Counted from the first letter of the stretch, positions 19,277-27,676 are shown. The stretch: 64,000 bases of DNA from Aldehydirespirator sp965204415 (GCA_965204415.1 CBDBEL010000003.1:1-64000); one strand, 5' to 3'. Notes: generated from the letters alone by a model not told the origin. Translations and numbers: made by a program.

Positions 19277-20932
19277 ATGCTGCTCGACGTGTTCCTCCCC
19301 ATCGGGCTGCTGATCGTGATGGCCAAGCTCCTGGAGGGCGTGCTCAGCCGCTTCGGTCTCAGCTCGATCATTGCGTTCACGATGACAGGGGTGCTGCTGG
19401 GCCCGGCCACCGGGGTCGTAGAGCCGAACCACGACCTGAACCTGTTCCTGGAGATCGGCATCTTCGTGCTGTTCTTCCTCGTGGGGCTGGACGAGATCGA
19501 CGTTCCGGGCTTCGTGGCGACCATGCGGGGGCGCTATTTTGCGGCGGCCATCATCTCGGTGCTCATATCGCTGGTGGCGGCCCTCGCCGTCACATCGGAC
19601 ATCCTCGGAATCGATCTGGACCTAGGTCTCGAGTTCGATGAGGCCCTGGCCCTCGCCGGCATCCTCTCGCTGTCGAGCCTCGGCCTCGCGGCCAAGGTGC
19701 TGTCGGACTCGGGAACGCTGCGGCAGCCCATCGGGCTGAAGATCTTCACGATCGTGATCATCGCGGAGATCGCCTCCCTGCTGGTGGTGGGGTTCACGAT
19801 CGGGGAGCACGGCCACGACCTCAACGTGGCGGCAGTGGCGGCGCTGGTGGGAAAGATCGTCGCCTTCGTGGTGGTGGCGTGGCTGCTCTCGGCCAAGGTG
19901 CTGCCGGTGGTGATCGTCTTCCTGCAGCGCGTCCTGAACGTGCCGGAACTGTCCTTCGGCCTGCTGCTCGGAGGTCTGTTCCTGGTGGTCGTGGGAGCCG
20001 AGCGCATGGGACTGCACGGCACCATCGGAGCACTGCTGTTCGGTGCTGCCCTGTCGGGGCTGTCCGAGGCCGTGCGCGACGACATCATGCCGGGCATGCG
20101 GAGCGCCTCCGAGGGCTTCTTCGTTCCGCTGTTCTTCGCCTCGGCCGGCCTGCACTTCGATCTGTCCTTCATGAACCTGACCCTGACGACCGCGGCGGCG
20201 CTGGTACTCGTGCCGCTCGTCGGCAAGTTCGCCGGGGCCTTCATCGGCACCTACGTCACCCGGATCGACGCCCCGTTCGCGCTGGCCACCGGGCTGATGT
20301 CCAAGGGCGTGGCCGAGATCGCCTTCCTGCTCGTGCTGCTCGAGAGCGGCGTGATCACCAAGGACATCTTCTCCCTGCTGGTGCTGACCATGTTCGGGTA
20401 CATCCTGTTCATGCCGGCCATCCTGAACTTCGCGGTCAGGCGTGCGACGGTGTCGGAGCATCCGTCGCTCCCCGACACTGTCGCACCGTCGTTCGCCCGC
20501 TATGCGCTGGAGGGGGTCAAGGTCAGCACCGTGATGGACTCGACCCGCCGATATCCGGGGTCCGAGACCTCGGTGGCCGAGTTCATCGACGCCTGGGCAG
20601 TGCCCAACCAGCACGACTACCTGGTGGTGGACGGCGGCGAGGTGTCGGGGATCGTCTCCACGTCCGGACTCCACTCGGTGCGCCGGGGCGCCCACGCGAC
20701 CGCCACGCTGGGGGCGGTGATGCGGGCCTGCACGCTCAACGCCCGGCCCGACGATCCGATCCACGATGCGCTGGAGCGGATGACCGCGACCTCGCAGTCG
20801 GTGATCCCGGTGACCGACCCGGAGTCGGGACGGTTCCTGGGCTCGGTCACGAGCGCGGACGTGATCCACCTGGCGATGCTGATGGACGAGATCCAGGAGG
20901 AGCTCCAGCGAATGGAGACCGAGGAGCCCTGA
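19277..20932 (+). CDS. CPA2-type cation/proton antiporter with C-terminal CBS pair
   Basis: A 551-residue protein. Residues ~1-390 form a 12-13-helix Na+/H+ or K+/H+ exchanger (CPA2/KefB-like), with the EIGIFVLFFLVGLDEID segment and helix motifs such as LMSKGVAEIAFLLVLLESGV. Residues ~420-540 contain two CBS motifs (TVMDSTRRYPGSETSVAEF, then VMRACTLNARPDDPIHDALE and a GSVTSADV ending), a regulatory nucleotide-sensing module. It probably regulates cytoplasmic pH or K+. Transported ion uncertain. Start ATG 19277. Confidence 0.85.
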   Translation: MLLDVFLPIGLLIVMAKLLEGVLSRFGLSSIIAFTMTGVLLGPATGVVEPNHDLNLFLEIGIFVLFFLVGLDEIDVPGFVATMRGRYFAAAIISVLISLVAALAVTSDILGIDLDLGLEFDEALALAGILSLSSLGLAAKVLSDSGTLRQPIGLKIFTIVIIAEIASLLVVGFTIGEHGHDLNVAAVAALVGKIVAFVVVAWLLSAKVLPVVIVFLQRVLNVPELSFGLLLGGLFLVVVGAERMGLHGTIGALLFGAALSGLSEAVRDDIMPGMRSASEGFFVPLFFASAGLHFDLSFMNLTLTTAAALVLVPLVGKFAGAFIGTYVTRIDAPFALATGLMSKGVAEIAFLLVLLESGVITKDIFSLLVLTMFGYILFMPAILNFAVRRATVSEHPSLPDTVAPSFARYALEGVKVSTVMDSTRRYPGSETSVAEFIDAWAVPNQHDYLVVDGGEVSGIVSTSGLHSVRRGAHATATLGAVMRACTLNARPDDPIHDALERMTATSQSVIPVTDPESGRFLGSVTSADVIHLAMLMDEIQEELQRMETEEP

Positions 20933-20939
20933 GCGGCAG

Positions 20940-20957
20940 CCGGCGGGGACCTGCCGG
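20940..20957. terminator. Possible bidirectional hairpin between convergent genes
   Basis: CCGGC (20940-20944) pairs with GCCGG (20953-20957) across an 8-base loop in the 36-bp gap between the antiporter and dioxygenase stop codons. There is no T-run on either strand, so it would be a weak or non-canonical terminator. Confidence 0.25.
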
Positions 20958-20968
20958 TGGGGGCTCGG

Positions 20969-21817
20969 CTAGAGCAGCAGGGAGTGGACCAGCGGGAAGC
21001 GCTCGTCGTCGTCCGGGTACTGCCCGGGCACCGCGGTGGTGTCGTCGGAGGTGACGGTGGGGTCACATCCGGGGTGCGGGAACCAGACGGCGTCGTCGCC
21101 CAGCCAGCGAGTCGACAGTGCCACCCGGCGCCCGGTCCCGCTGTTGGGCGGCGCGCCGTGGATGATCCAGGCCGAGAAGAAGATGGCGTCTCCCGGCTCC
21201 ACATCGAAACCGACGATGTCGTAGGGGCAGTCGGCGCGGCCGCGGGCCGCTTCGATGTCGGGCATGGGCTCACCCTCGAAGTCGTCGGTCCAGCCTCCCT
21301 GGCCGTCGAAGGACTCCGGGGCGTAGTAGGCGTCCCAGCGGTGCGAGCCCCGCACGAACTCCAGCGAGCTCGCCGCGACCGCGCTCGGTGTGGCCGCCAC
21401 CCAGGCGGAGATGATCTGCTTGCCCAGGAACGGCCAGTATCCGATGTCCTGATGCCAAGGGGTGAGGGCCTCGGTGTGGGGCTCCTTGACGAGCAGGTGG
21501 TCGAAGTAGAAGCGCATCGTCGACGAGCCGGTGAGGGCCGCAGCCATGGCCGCGATCGGCGACCGGAACACGAAGTCCCACACCGCCGGCTCGTGCCGCC
21601 AGCGGTACCGGGTGGTGAACAGCCGGTCCCGCGAGCCGCCCGGATTCGTGTCGGTCACCCACGGGCCGGGATCGTCCAGCTCGCGCTGGGCGTCGGCGAG
21701 GATCCGGTCGACCCACTTGCCACCCACCGCGCCGGGGACCTTGACCACGCCGTCCGCGTCGAAGGCGGCTCGCATGTCGGGAGTGATCGCGGTCCGGAGC
21801 GAGGCCATCGAGCGCAT
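20969..21817 (-). CDS. Phytanoyl-CoA dioxygenase (PhyH) family protein
   Basis: A 282-residue Fe(II)/2-oxoglutarate-dependent oxygenase. The iron-binding triad is visible: H122 and D124 in TPWHQDIGYWPF and H220 in AWIIHGAPPNSGTGRR, with the following Arg pair (230-231) a candidate for binding 2-oxoglutarate. The family hydroxylates small molecules such as fatty acyl-CoAs, ectoine or secondary metabolites, and the substrate here is unknown. ATG 21817 (or 21808) is chosen. The frame runs further upstream through two hairpin-forming repeats with no family similarity. Confidence 0.83.
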   Translation of the reverse strand: MRSMASLRTAITPDMRAAFDADGVVKVPGAVGGKWVDRILADAQRELDDPGPWVTDTNPGGSRDRLFTTRYRWRHEPAVWDFVFRSPIAAMAAALTGSSTMRFYFDHLLVKEPHTEALTPWHQDIGYWPFLGKQIISAWVAATPSAVAASSLEFVRGSHRWDAYYAPESFDGQGGWTDDFEGEPMPDIEAARGRADCPYDIVGFDVEPGDAIFFSAWIIHGAPPNSGTGRRVALSTRWLGDDAVWFPHPGCDPTVTSDDTTAVPGQYPDDDERFPLVHSLLL

Positions 21818-21853
21818 TATGTCATTCCGGCCCGTCGCGCCAGCGCGCGACCC

Positions 21854-21953
21854 GGCTGTCGGTTCGTGAATCCCATCTGACAACCGAAGTACGGGCGGCA
21901 TTCCTTGGGCTAGCAGGCTGCCGGTTCGTCGAATCCCATCCGACACCGGAAGT
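21854..21953. repeat. Two hairpin-forming direct repeats upstream of the PhyH gene
   Basis: Copies at 21854-21890 and 21916-21953 share GGCTG-CGGTTCGT-GAATCCCATC with an offset of 62 bp. Each is internally symmetrical: TCGGTT pairs with AACCGA in the first and CCGGT with ACCGG in the second, so the arms changed together. They lie 37-136 bp upstream of the chosen start and could be regulator sites or RNA hairpins. Confidence 0.6.
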
Positions 21954-22008
21954 GGTGATCAGCCTGCAGTAACTCCAATCCCGACCAGCAGCTGATGCTG
22001 GCATAACT

Positions 22009-22345
22009 TTGAATCCTATTGTCGTATTCTACGTATATTCTGATACACATGGTTGCTTGCTGCCCACGTATGACAACCTCTATCCAGAGAGGTTGGAACA
22101 GGAATTGGACGCCGCGCGCCGTGCTGGCGTCGCGCCCGTCGAGGTTCCTAGCGCCGCGTTCGACGCGTTGGCGGCTGAAGGCGGACGGATGATCTATGTC
22201 GTCGTCGGCGGGAGCCTGCTCGTGTCGAAGCGGCTCGCCCGGGATGAGCACATCTCCCATGCCGTGCTCGCCGTCGGCGGGCCTGTAGGCGGCGGCATGC
22301 CTCGAACAGTGGACACAGGAATCCCCACAGGGTGCGGAACACAGC
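22009..22345 (+). pseudogene. Truncated fragment of an uncharacterised toxin-system-like domain
   Basis: An open frame from TTG 22009 encodes FYVYSDTHGCLLPTYDNLYP, a Pro/Glu-rich middle and then GGRMIYVVVGGSLLVSKRLA followed by EHISHAVLAVGGPV. After that the sequence becomes low-complexity Gly/Arg/Pro, although the frame stays open to 22533 and overlaps the next ORF. I recall similar HISHAVLAxGGPV sequences in proteins near polymorphic toxins, but cannot name a family. There is no good start codon, the AT-rich first 90 bases differ in composition, and the tail is broken, so I treat it as a remnant. Confidence 0.4.
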
Positions 22346-23098
22346 ATGGTCGCCGACGCGCCCGCCAGGCTCCTGGCAGTCCTCGACGGGCACCGTGCGC
22401 ATCTCGGCTCGGACCGCTTGGCGAGAATCGAGTGGCTGTACTATCCGCGACTCCGTCATGCCCCGAACTACCGGGCGCCGAACCTCTACCGATTGCTGCT
22501 GGAGGATCCCGAGTGCTTCGCATCGCTGGTTGAACTCGCCTACAGACCGGCCGGCGCGTCTTCCAGCGATCGGCCGGAACCCAGCGAGGACCAGCGGCGT
22601 TTGGCGCTCAACGCCTACAGAGTGCTGGACTCCTGGCCAGCCTCGCAGTTCGCGCCCGGCATCGACGGCGAGGGTCCAGTCGATGCGGAACAACTCAACG
22701 CCTGGGTGGACCATGCACGTGAGCGTCTGGCCCAGATCGACCGCACGGCGTCCGGCGACCGCATGATCGGCAGGGCGCTGGCCGCGTCGCCGCCCGACCC
22801 GAACGACGACTGGCCGGGCCTCGCCGTCCGCGACCTGCTAGAGACGCTCCAAAGCGACAAGCTCGAGAATGGTCTGCTCGTGGCGGTAGTGAACCAACGG
22901 GGCCCGACATGGCGTTCGCCCACGGACGGCGGCGACCAGGAACGCAGGCTGGCGGACGACTACCGAGAGCGCAGCCGGCGACTCAGCGAATGGCCCCGAA
23001 CTGCGGCCCTCCTGTCAGCGCTAGCCCGGAGATACGACCACGAGGCAGACATCGAAGACCGCGAGGCCGAAGCCGAGCGACGGGGACTGCCCGTCTGA
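22346..23098 (+). CDS. Stand-alone C-terminal module of a larger uncharacterised protein family
   Basis: A 250-residue soluble protein from ATG 22346. Blocks such as RLARIEWLYYPRL, LYRLLLEDPECFASLVELAY, NAYRVLDSWPASQFAPGIDG, DDWPGLAVRDLLE and SEWPRTAALLSALARRYDHE look like the helical C-terminal region of long, unnamed bacterial proteins of well over 1000 residues. I cannot name the family. If that is right, this is a truncated relic or a free-standing domain. It overlaps the preceding fragment in another frame. Confidence 0.5.
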   Translation: MVADAPARLLAVLDGHRAHLGSDRLARIEWLYYPRLRHAPNYRAPNLYRLLLEDPECFASLVELAYRPAGASSSDRPEPSEDQRRLALNAYRVLDSWPASQFAPGIDGEGPVDAEQLNAWVDHARERLAQIDRTASGDRMIGRALAASPPDPNDDWPGLAVRDLLETLQSDKLENGLLVAVVNQRGPTWRSPTDGGDQERRLADDYRERSRRLSEWPRTAALLSALARRYDHEADIEDREAEAERRGLPV

Positions 23099-23398
23099 GC
23101 GTCGTCGGGGCGCGGCCTGCGCTCGGCGGCTAGTAGCGCTCGGAGCGGGGGCGGGCGTTCTGCCCGCCAGAGGCGTGCGATTGATGGTATGCGTCGTTGA
23201 CGGCCAGGTCGAGGTGCTGCTTGCCTGCCCGGGCGAATGCATGGACGTGATCCGGCGCGCCGAGAACACCGGCGGGTGGGTCGGCGTGCAGTACGGGTCC
23301 GACTCGCCGGCAAAGCCGCGCCGGTCTAGTCCGACTACCCCCGCACCGGTATGGGCAAGAAGGTCGCGCCCCCGCAGCGGCCTACTGAGAGGTCGGGG
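23099..23398. other. 300-bp gap with a possible gene tail on the minus strand
   Basis: No complete gene is convincing here. On the minus strand one frame ends at a TAG near 23132 and reads APDHVHAFARAGKQHLDLAV then NDAYHQSHASGGQ. This looks like the C-terminal tail of a protein but is not connected to any start. No tRNA, obvious promoter or inverted repeat was seen. Confidence 0.4.
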
Positions 23399-24727
23399 CT
23401 AACTGAACGGTAGGGGGGCTGGTAGCCGCTCGGCGCGGGCACGGGCGTTGTGGGCGTCGATCCAGTCCTGAACCGCAGCCTCATCGTCTAGATCCAGGTC
23501 GTCGGCGAGCATGCCGGCGAGGATTTTGGCGACCGCAGAGCGCTTCGACGGGTCGGACGAGTTGGCACGCATGGTGCTGAAGGACTCCCGGGCCGCGGCG
23601 AGGTTCATCTCCAGCAGGTCCTCGGCGAGGCCGCGGCGCTCGGCGGCGAAGCGCAGCCATCGGGGAAAGACCGACTCCACCGCATCGTGGGCTTCATCGT
23701 CGCACAGGGCCATCTCCGGGATCCAAGCAGTCAGGTACAAGCCGACCCGCGGCGGGCTCCAGCGCAGCGGGTCGCCATCGCACAAGCTCCGGGCGAACCA
23801 GCAGACGTCGTCGACGAGCCATTGGGCGTCATCGACGTCGATCGGCTCGTCGCAGGGCGACGACGACCGCGAGGCGACGAACTCGGCACACAGGTCGTCG
23901 ACTTCGTCCTCGGTGAGCGGCTCATCGAAGGGCGGGGCACCGCCGGAGGGCAGCAGCCCGATGCGCTGATCGATCAGGGCCCGCAATTCCTCGTCCCCGA
24001 CGAGTTCGGCGTCCTCGTCGTCGAGGTCGTCGCCGTCCCAGATCATGTCGCGCAGTTCCAAGCCCCAGAGAGCCATCGCCCGCGCGTCGGCCAGGCTGAT
24101 CTCGCGCACGGTGCCCTGCACGTCGGTCTCGACGGTGCCGGCCAGATCAGCGATCGCCGGGCCGTACAGGAAGCCGTGAGCGTAGCCGGCCTCCATAGCG
24201 TTGACCCGCATGCCGATGCCGCGGACCTCCCGGTCGGGGCGCTCGAAGTCGATCCAGAGGATGCGCTCCTCGCCCCACCCGTCGGCCATCACCACGGCGC
24301 GGCGAGGCTCGACATCTCCGAGCGACCCGATCCACTCCGGCACGGACGCGCCACCGTCGATCAGCCTCGCCAGCAGGCCGCGGGCCCGTCGACGCTGCCC
24401 GGGCGGCCCGTAGGCGCCCAACGCAGCCACCACTTCAGCCGCCGCGGTGGGGTCGGTGTGCGCCTGAGCCGCCGTCAGGACTCGGCTCGCGTCCAGAGTC
24501 GGGGCCTCGTCCGGCGGCAGCGGACGGAACATCATGAGCATCGACGACGCCATCGTCTCGGCCCCGTCCAGGTCGGCGCACTCGCCGAAGTTCTGGGCTG
24601 CGTCCCGCAGGAGCACTTCCTCCGGGGTCAGTCTGGGCCGTGGCCGCCCGCCGCAGTCCCGGTGCCCGGGCCTCGTTCCCTTCGGCGTGACCCTGCCGCC
24701 GCGAGTGCTGCTCTTGGGACGTGGCAT
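23399..24727 (-). CDS. Conserved-looking hypothetical protein, acidic, ~440 residues
   Basis: A 442-residue soluble protein from ATG 24727. The basic N-terminus (MPRPKSSTRGGRVTPKGTRP) is followed by helical regions. A central block (PEWIGSLGDVEPRRAVVMAD, then RILWIDFERPDRE and IGMRVNAMEAGYAHGFL) resembles unnamed actinobacterial proteins I have seen. The C-terminal part is strongly acidic and helical. There is no catalytic motif, signal or membrane segment. The reading frame continues five codons upstream to 24742. Confidence 0.55.
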   Translation of the reverse strand: MPRPKSSTRGGRVTPKGTRPGHRDCGGRPRPRLTPEEVLLRDAAQNFGECADLDGAETMASSMLMMFRPLPPDEAPTLDASRVLTAAQAHTDPTAAAEVVAALGAYGPPGQRRRARGLLARLIDGGASVPEWIGSLGDVEPRRAVVMADGWGEERILWIDFERPDREVRGIGMRVNAMEAGYAHGFLYGPAIADLAGTVETDVQGTVREISLADARAMALWGLELRDMIWDGDDLDDEDAELVGDEELRALIDQRIGLLPSGGAPPFDEPLTEDEVDDLCAEFVASRSSSPCDEPIDVDDAQWLVDDVCWFARSLCDGDPLRWSPPRVGLYLTAWIPEMALCDDEAHDAVESVFPRWLRFAAERRGLAEDLLEMNLAAARESFSTMRANSSDPSKRSAVAKILAGMLADDLDLDDEAAVQDWIDAHNARARAERLPAPLPFS

Positions 24728-24906
24728 GGCAACACCTCTCATTCTTCGGTGCCGTGTGCGGGTCAGCCCTCGGCATCGACCGGCACGCGGCTACTTCTAG
24801 CCGCGGCCAGCCGCCCGGACGCGGATGCACTCCCGGGCTGGGGTGTCGCCGGCCGCGAGCCCCCGTCCTGCCGGCGGCGCTGCCTGGACACGGGCCGCGT
24901 CGAGGC

Positions 24907-25060
24907 TCAGACCGCGAAGTCGGCGACCGTTTTCGGCTTGCAGCGCACGAACTCGGACGCTGGGCAACTCGAACACCGGGCGAGCTGCTTCCGGGGCCGT
25001 TGGCGGTAGCGCCCGCACCCCGAACTCGGACGCTGGGCAGCTCGAACACCGTAGGGGTTC
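24907..25060 (-). pseudogene. Two decayed copies of the 3' end of a YbaK-like deacylase gene
   Basis: On the minus strand, 25013-25060 reads GTPTVFELPSVRVRG and 24907-24990 reads VFELPSVRVRALQAE and, after a frame change, TVADFAV-stop. The intact YbaK-like gene at 26839 ends GTPETVFEIPSTELLRCTSG followed by MVADFAV-stop. The two fragments share a 31-bp block (24948-24978 and 25021-25051, one mismatch). They flank the toxin-antitoxin unit on the opposite side from the intact gene, suggesting a rearrangement or insertion event. Confidence 0.6.
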
Positions 25061-25072
25061 CAGGTCTATGAA

Positions 25073-25092
25073 TGTTCATTTTCAGAAGAACA
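25073..25092. promoter_or_regulatory. Inverted repeat TGTTC-N10-GAACA before the AbiE-like unit
   Basis: TGTTC (25073-25077) and GAACA (25088-25092) form a perfect inverted repeat in an AT-rich patch 27-46 bp upstream of ATG 25119, next to a TATAGG-like element. It is a plausible operator through which the helix-turn-helix protein represses its own operon, as AbiEi antitoxins do. Confidence 0.4.
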
Positions 25093-25118
25093 CTACCTAT
25101 AGGCACTATGCTGCCCGC

Positions 25119-26039
25119 ATGGTCGCCGCTGTCGATACTCCAGCCGTCTGGACTGACACCGCCGCGCACGACGCGATGGTGGCCGCGCGCTGGCCCGACG
25201 GCGTGCAGTGCCCCCGCTGCGGAAGCGACGCCGTGTCGGAGCGTCGCCTCGGCAGCCGCACCGGCTGGCGCTGCCGAGCCTGCCGAGCGGATTTCACAGT
25301 CACGACAGGGACGCGCCTGCACTCGTCCAAGGCGCCAGCGGCGGCATGGGCGACAGCCGCCGTCGACGGCGCCGCAGTCGGGGTCAGCGACGCGTCGGCC
25401 CGCAGAATGCGCCGCGTCGTGGAGTCCACCGGCCTGCCGTCGGGCCCCCGCCGCCTCGCGGCTCTGCTCGCGGCGCCGTCCGGCCCGGTGGAGCGTGGGC
25501 CGTTGGACGGGCTGGCGGCCGGGCCGCGCCGAATCCTCGCGATGTTGCGCACCCGCGCCGCGGGAGCCACCCCGGCGCGCATCGCTGCCGAGACGGGCCT
25601 GTCGCTGTCGCACACCCGGCGCTGCCTGCGAACCCTGCGCTCCGAAGGCCTCGTCGAAACGGAGACCTTGTCGGTGATGTGGGGGTACCGGCCCCGGCGG
25701 CTGAGGCTGTGGCGCCTCAGGATCTGCGACCGCACCATCGCGGCGCTGCCCCAGATGGGGTGGCGCCCGCCGGCGCCGGAACCGCCCGCCGCCGGCGTGC
25801 CCGGCGAGTTCTGGTGGCTGTTCTGGTCGGGGGAGTGTGCGTCGCAGCTGCGGATCCCCGAAGACGCCGTGCACATTGCCGACACCCTCATCGGCGGTCC
25901 CGACCCGGCCGCGCGGGCCTGGGCGCTGGAGATGCTGCCGTTGTGGACTCTGCGAGAGCTGCGGGCCATGCGCGGCTACGACGCCGGTGAGGCGGCCCGC
26001 TGGCTGGACTTCACCATCAGAGAACGCCAGGGTGGCTGA
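25119..26039 (+). CDS. Zinc-ribbon plus winged-helix protein, probable antitoxin of an AbiE-like pair
   Basis: A 306-residue protein with three visible parts. Residues 28-75 are a zinc ribbon (CPRCG at 31-35, CRAC at 52-55, then DFTVTTGTRLHSSK) that closely resembles the N-terminal domain of IS1595-type transposases, but no DDE domain follows. Residues ~136-185 are a winged helix-turn-helix (ILAMLRTRAAGATPARIAAE). The C-terminus (EFWWLFWSGECASQLRIPED) resembles the 'FW-D-x-x-x-L...D' domain of small proteins paired with nucleotidyltransferase toxins. It overlaps the toxin gene by 8 bp. A start at ATG 25068 is possible. Confidence 0.6.
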   Translation: MVAAVDTPAVWTDTAAHDAMVAARWPDGVQCPRCGSDAVSERRLGSRTGWRCRACRADFTVTTGTRLHSSKAPAAAWATAAVDGAAVGVSDASARRMRRVVESTGLPSGPRRLAALLAAPSGPVERGPLDGLAAGPRRILAMLRTRAAGATPARIAAETGLSLSHTRRCLRTLRSEGLVETETLSVMWGYRPRRLRLWRLRICDRTIAALPQMGWRPPAPEPPAAGVPGEFWWLFWSGECASQLRIPEDAVHIADTLIGGPDPAARAWALEMLPLWTLRELRAMRGYDAGEAARWLDFTIRERQGG

Positions 26040-26793
26040 CCTCGACAGATACCGCCGCGTGGTCGGCCCGCAGCTGCGAGCCGTGTGGCCGATGCTCGCC
26101 GCGGCCGTCGATGCCGTCGATGGTTCGCTGGTGGGCGGCACCGCTCTCGCCGTCCATCTCCAGCACCGCATCTCCTATGACTTGGACTACATGGCCCAAC
26201 AGCCGTTCTCGGGCTCCGAACTGTTCGCCGCGCTGCGCGACTCCGCCACCCACGCCACGTTCACCAGAGCCGAACCGAACCGCATGCACGCGGTAATAGA
26301 CGGCGTCGCAGTGGAGGTGTTCACCGCCCCCGCCAGAGGCGAGAACCCCGGGCGGGTGCGACAGCTCCAACCGCCCAGCATCGTGGCCGGAATGAGGGTC
26401 GCGTCGCTCGCGGACCTGCTGGCGATGAAGCTCGACGTGATCATGTACCGCCCGAAGCTACGCGACTACATCGATCTGGCGGCCATCGACAGCTCCGGGC
26501 TGCTGCGCCTCGAGGACGGCGTGCGGCTGCACATGCAGCGCTACGGCACGGATCCCCAGAGCTCGTTCCTCGACCGCATCGTCGACCTGCTGGAGGACCC
26601 CGGGGACTTGGCGGCGGACAGGGTGTTCGCCTCCCACGCGCCGCGCGTGCTCGACCACCTCGCCGGGCGCGTCCCCGAGCTGCGCGCCCACATCAAGCGC
26701 ATGCGCAGAGACCTCCACACCCAAGAGCCGCCACGCCCTCGCCAAGCCGGGCTGGTCGACCCAGCCAAACTCCCGCCGCCCACAACGCGGTGA
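26032..26793 (+). CDS. Nucleotidyltransferase toxin, AbiEii/AbiGii family
   Basis: A 253-residue protein from GTG 26032. The nucleotidyltransferase core is clear: GG at 35-36 in LVGGTALAVHLQHRISYDLD with acidic D50 and D52, then LADLLAMKLDVIMYRPKLRD and YIDLAAI. AbiEii toxins add nucleotides to tRNA acceptor ends and act in abortive infection or toxin-antitoxin stability systems. It is translationally coupled to the zinc-ribbon/HTH gene. The last ~30 residues are basic and Pro-rich. Confidence 0.85.
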   Translation: MADLDRYRRVVGPQLRAVWPMLAAAVDAVDGSLVGGTALAVHLQHRISYDLDYMAQQPFSGSELFAALRDSATHATFTRAEPNRMHAVIDGVAVEVFTAPARGENPGRVRQLQPPSIVAGMRVASLADLLAMKLDVIMYRPKLRDYIDLAAIDSSGLLRLEDGVRLHMQRYGTDPQSSFLDRIVDLLEDPGDLAADRVFASHAPRVLDHLAGRVPELRAHIKRMRRDLHTQEPPRPRQAGLVDPAKLPPPTTR

Positions 26794-26838
26794 TCGGCCG
26801 CGGGCAGGCTCTCAAGCAGCCTCGGGCCGAACGTCGGA

Positions 26839-27309
26839 TCACACTGCGAAGTCGGCGACCATTCCAGAGGTACAGCGCAGGAGCTCGGTGCTGGGAATCT
26901 CGAAGACCGTCTCGGGCGTCCCGGCCGCGGCCCACACGCGCTCGTGCTGCATCAGAGCGATGTCGACGACGGTCCGCAAGCTGCGGTCGTGGCCGAACGG
27001 CGGGGTGCCTCCGATGGCGTAGCCGGTGGCCCGGCGCACCGCCTCAGCGTCCGCCCTGGTGATCGCCCCGCCGAGCACTTCGCCCAGCAGGCCGGTGTCC
27101 ACCCGGCGCGAGCCCGAGGTCAGAGCCAGCACAGGTTCGCCGTCGCACAGGAACACGAGCGACTTGACGATCTGGCCCAGCTCGCAGCCCACCGCGGCGG
27201 CCGCGTCGACAGCGGTGCGGGTGCCCTGTGGGAACCGCCGGACCTCGAGGTCAACACCCAACCCGGCCACAGCGGCAGCAAAGCGTTGCGACGCCTCGGA
27301 CCCGGCCAT
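26839..27309 (-). CDS. YbaK/ProX-family aminoacyl-tRNA deacylase
   Basis: A 156-residue protein with the YbaK fold. K49 in GQIVKSLVFLCDGEPVLAL and the GYAIGGTPPFGHD loop (96-108) are the catalytic and substrate-binding signatures of trans-editing enzymes that remove mischarged amino acids (for example Cys- or Ala-tRNAPro). Substrate specificity cannot be told. The ATG at 27309 is preferred over a TTG at 27324. Decayed copies of its 3' end lie at 24907-25060. Confidence 0.88.
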   Translation of the reverse strand: MAGSEASQRFAAAVAGLGVDLEVRRFPQGTRTAVDAAAAVGCELGQIVKSLVFLCDGEPVLALTSGSRRVDTGLLGEVLGGAITRADAEAVRRATGYAIGGTPPFGHDRSLRTVVDIALMQHERVWAAAGTPETVFEIPSTELLRCTSGMVADFAV

Positions 27310-27362
27310 CGATTGTGCCCCCAAGCCTGAACCCGTGCCCGCCGCGCCCGACGCGCCGCCCG

Positions 27363-27605
27363 TCAGGACTCCGGGCTCTCCACGAAGGGGGGCGGGATCA
27401 GGTCCTCGTACATCTCAGGGTCGGGCGGGTACACACCCATCTTGCCGTTTCGCCGTTCGACCACGCCGGTCCCAGTCTGGTACGCCTTCAGATGGGCCAG
27501 CTTGGCCGCGCGCCTGAGGGCATCCATCACGCCATCCTCCCAGTGCTCGCCACCGATTCCTGTGCTGCCCGCGGCCGCGGGCTCGCCGTCACTGTGATCG
27601 GTCAC
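27363..27605 (-). CDS. Small hypothetical protein
   Basis: An 80-residue protein, MTDHSDGEPAAAG at the start, a central helix (GVMDALRRAAKLAHLKAYQT) and a Pro-rich end (PPDPEMYEDLIPPPF). GTG 27605 is chosen because AGGAG lies 8 bp upstream. The GTG two codons earlier is too close to it. No family recognised. It follows the nuoN stop by ~70 bp on the same strand and may be the last gene of the large respiratory operon. Confidence 0.5.
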   Translation of the reverse strand: MTDHSDGEPAAAGSTGIGGEHWEDGVMDALRRAAKLAHLKAYQTGTGVVERRNGKMGVYPPDPEMYEDLIPPPFVESPES

Positions 27606-27676
27606 GGTCACCGCTCCTTTCGACAACAACCGGAACCCGCCCTCGGTTGTCGTACATTGTCCAACGGTTGGGAGGG

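Noticed and set aside
21868..21940. GGTTCGT-GAATCCC words resembling tRNA T-arms
   Set aside because: No acceptor, D or anticodon arm can be folded around either copy.
23132..23280. Minus-strand gene tail with HLDLAV and NDAYHQSHASGGQ
   Set aside because: It has a stop but no start or conserved domain. It is noted only as content of the 300-bp gap.
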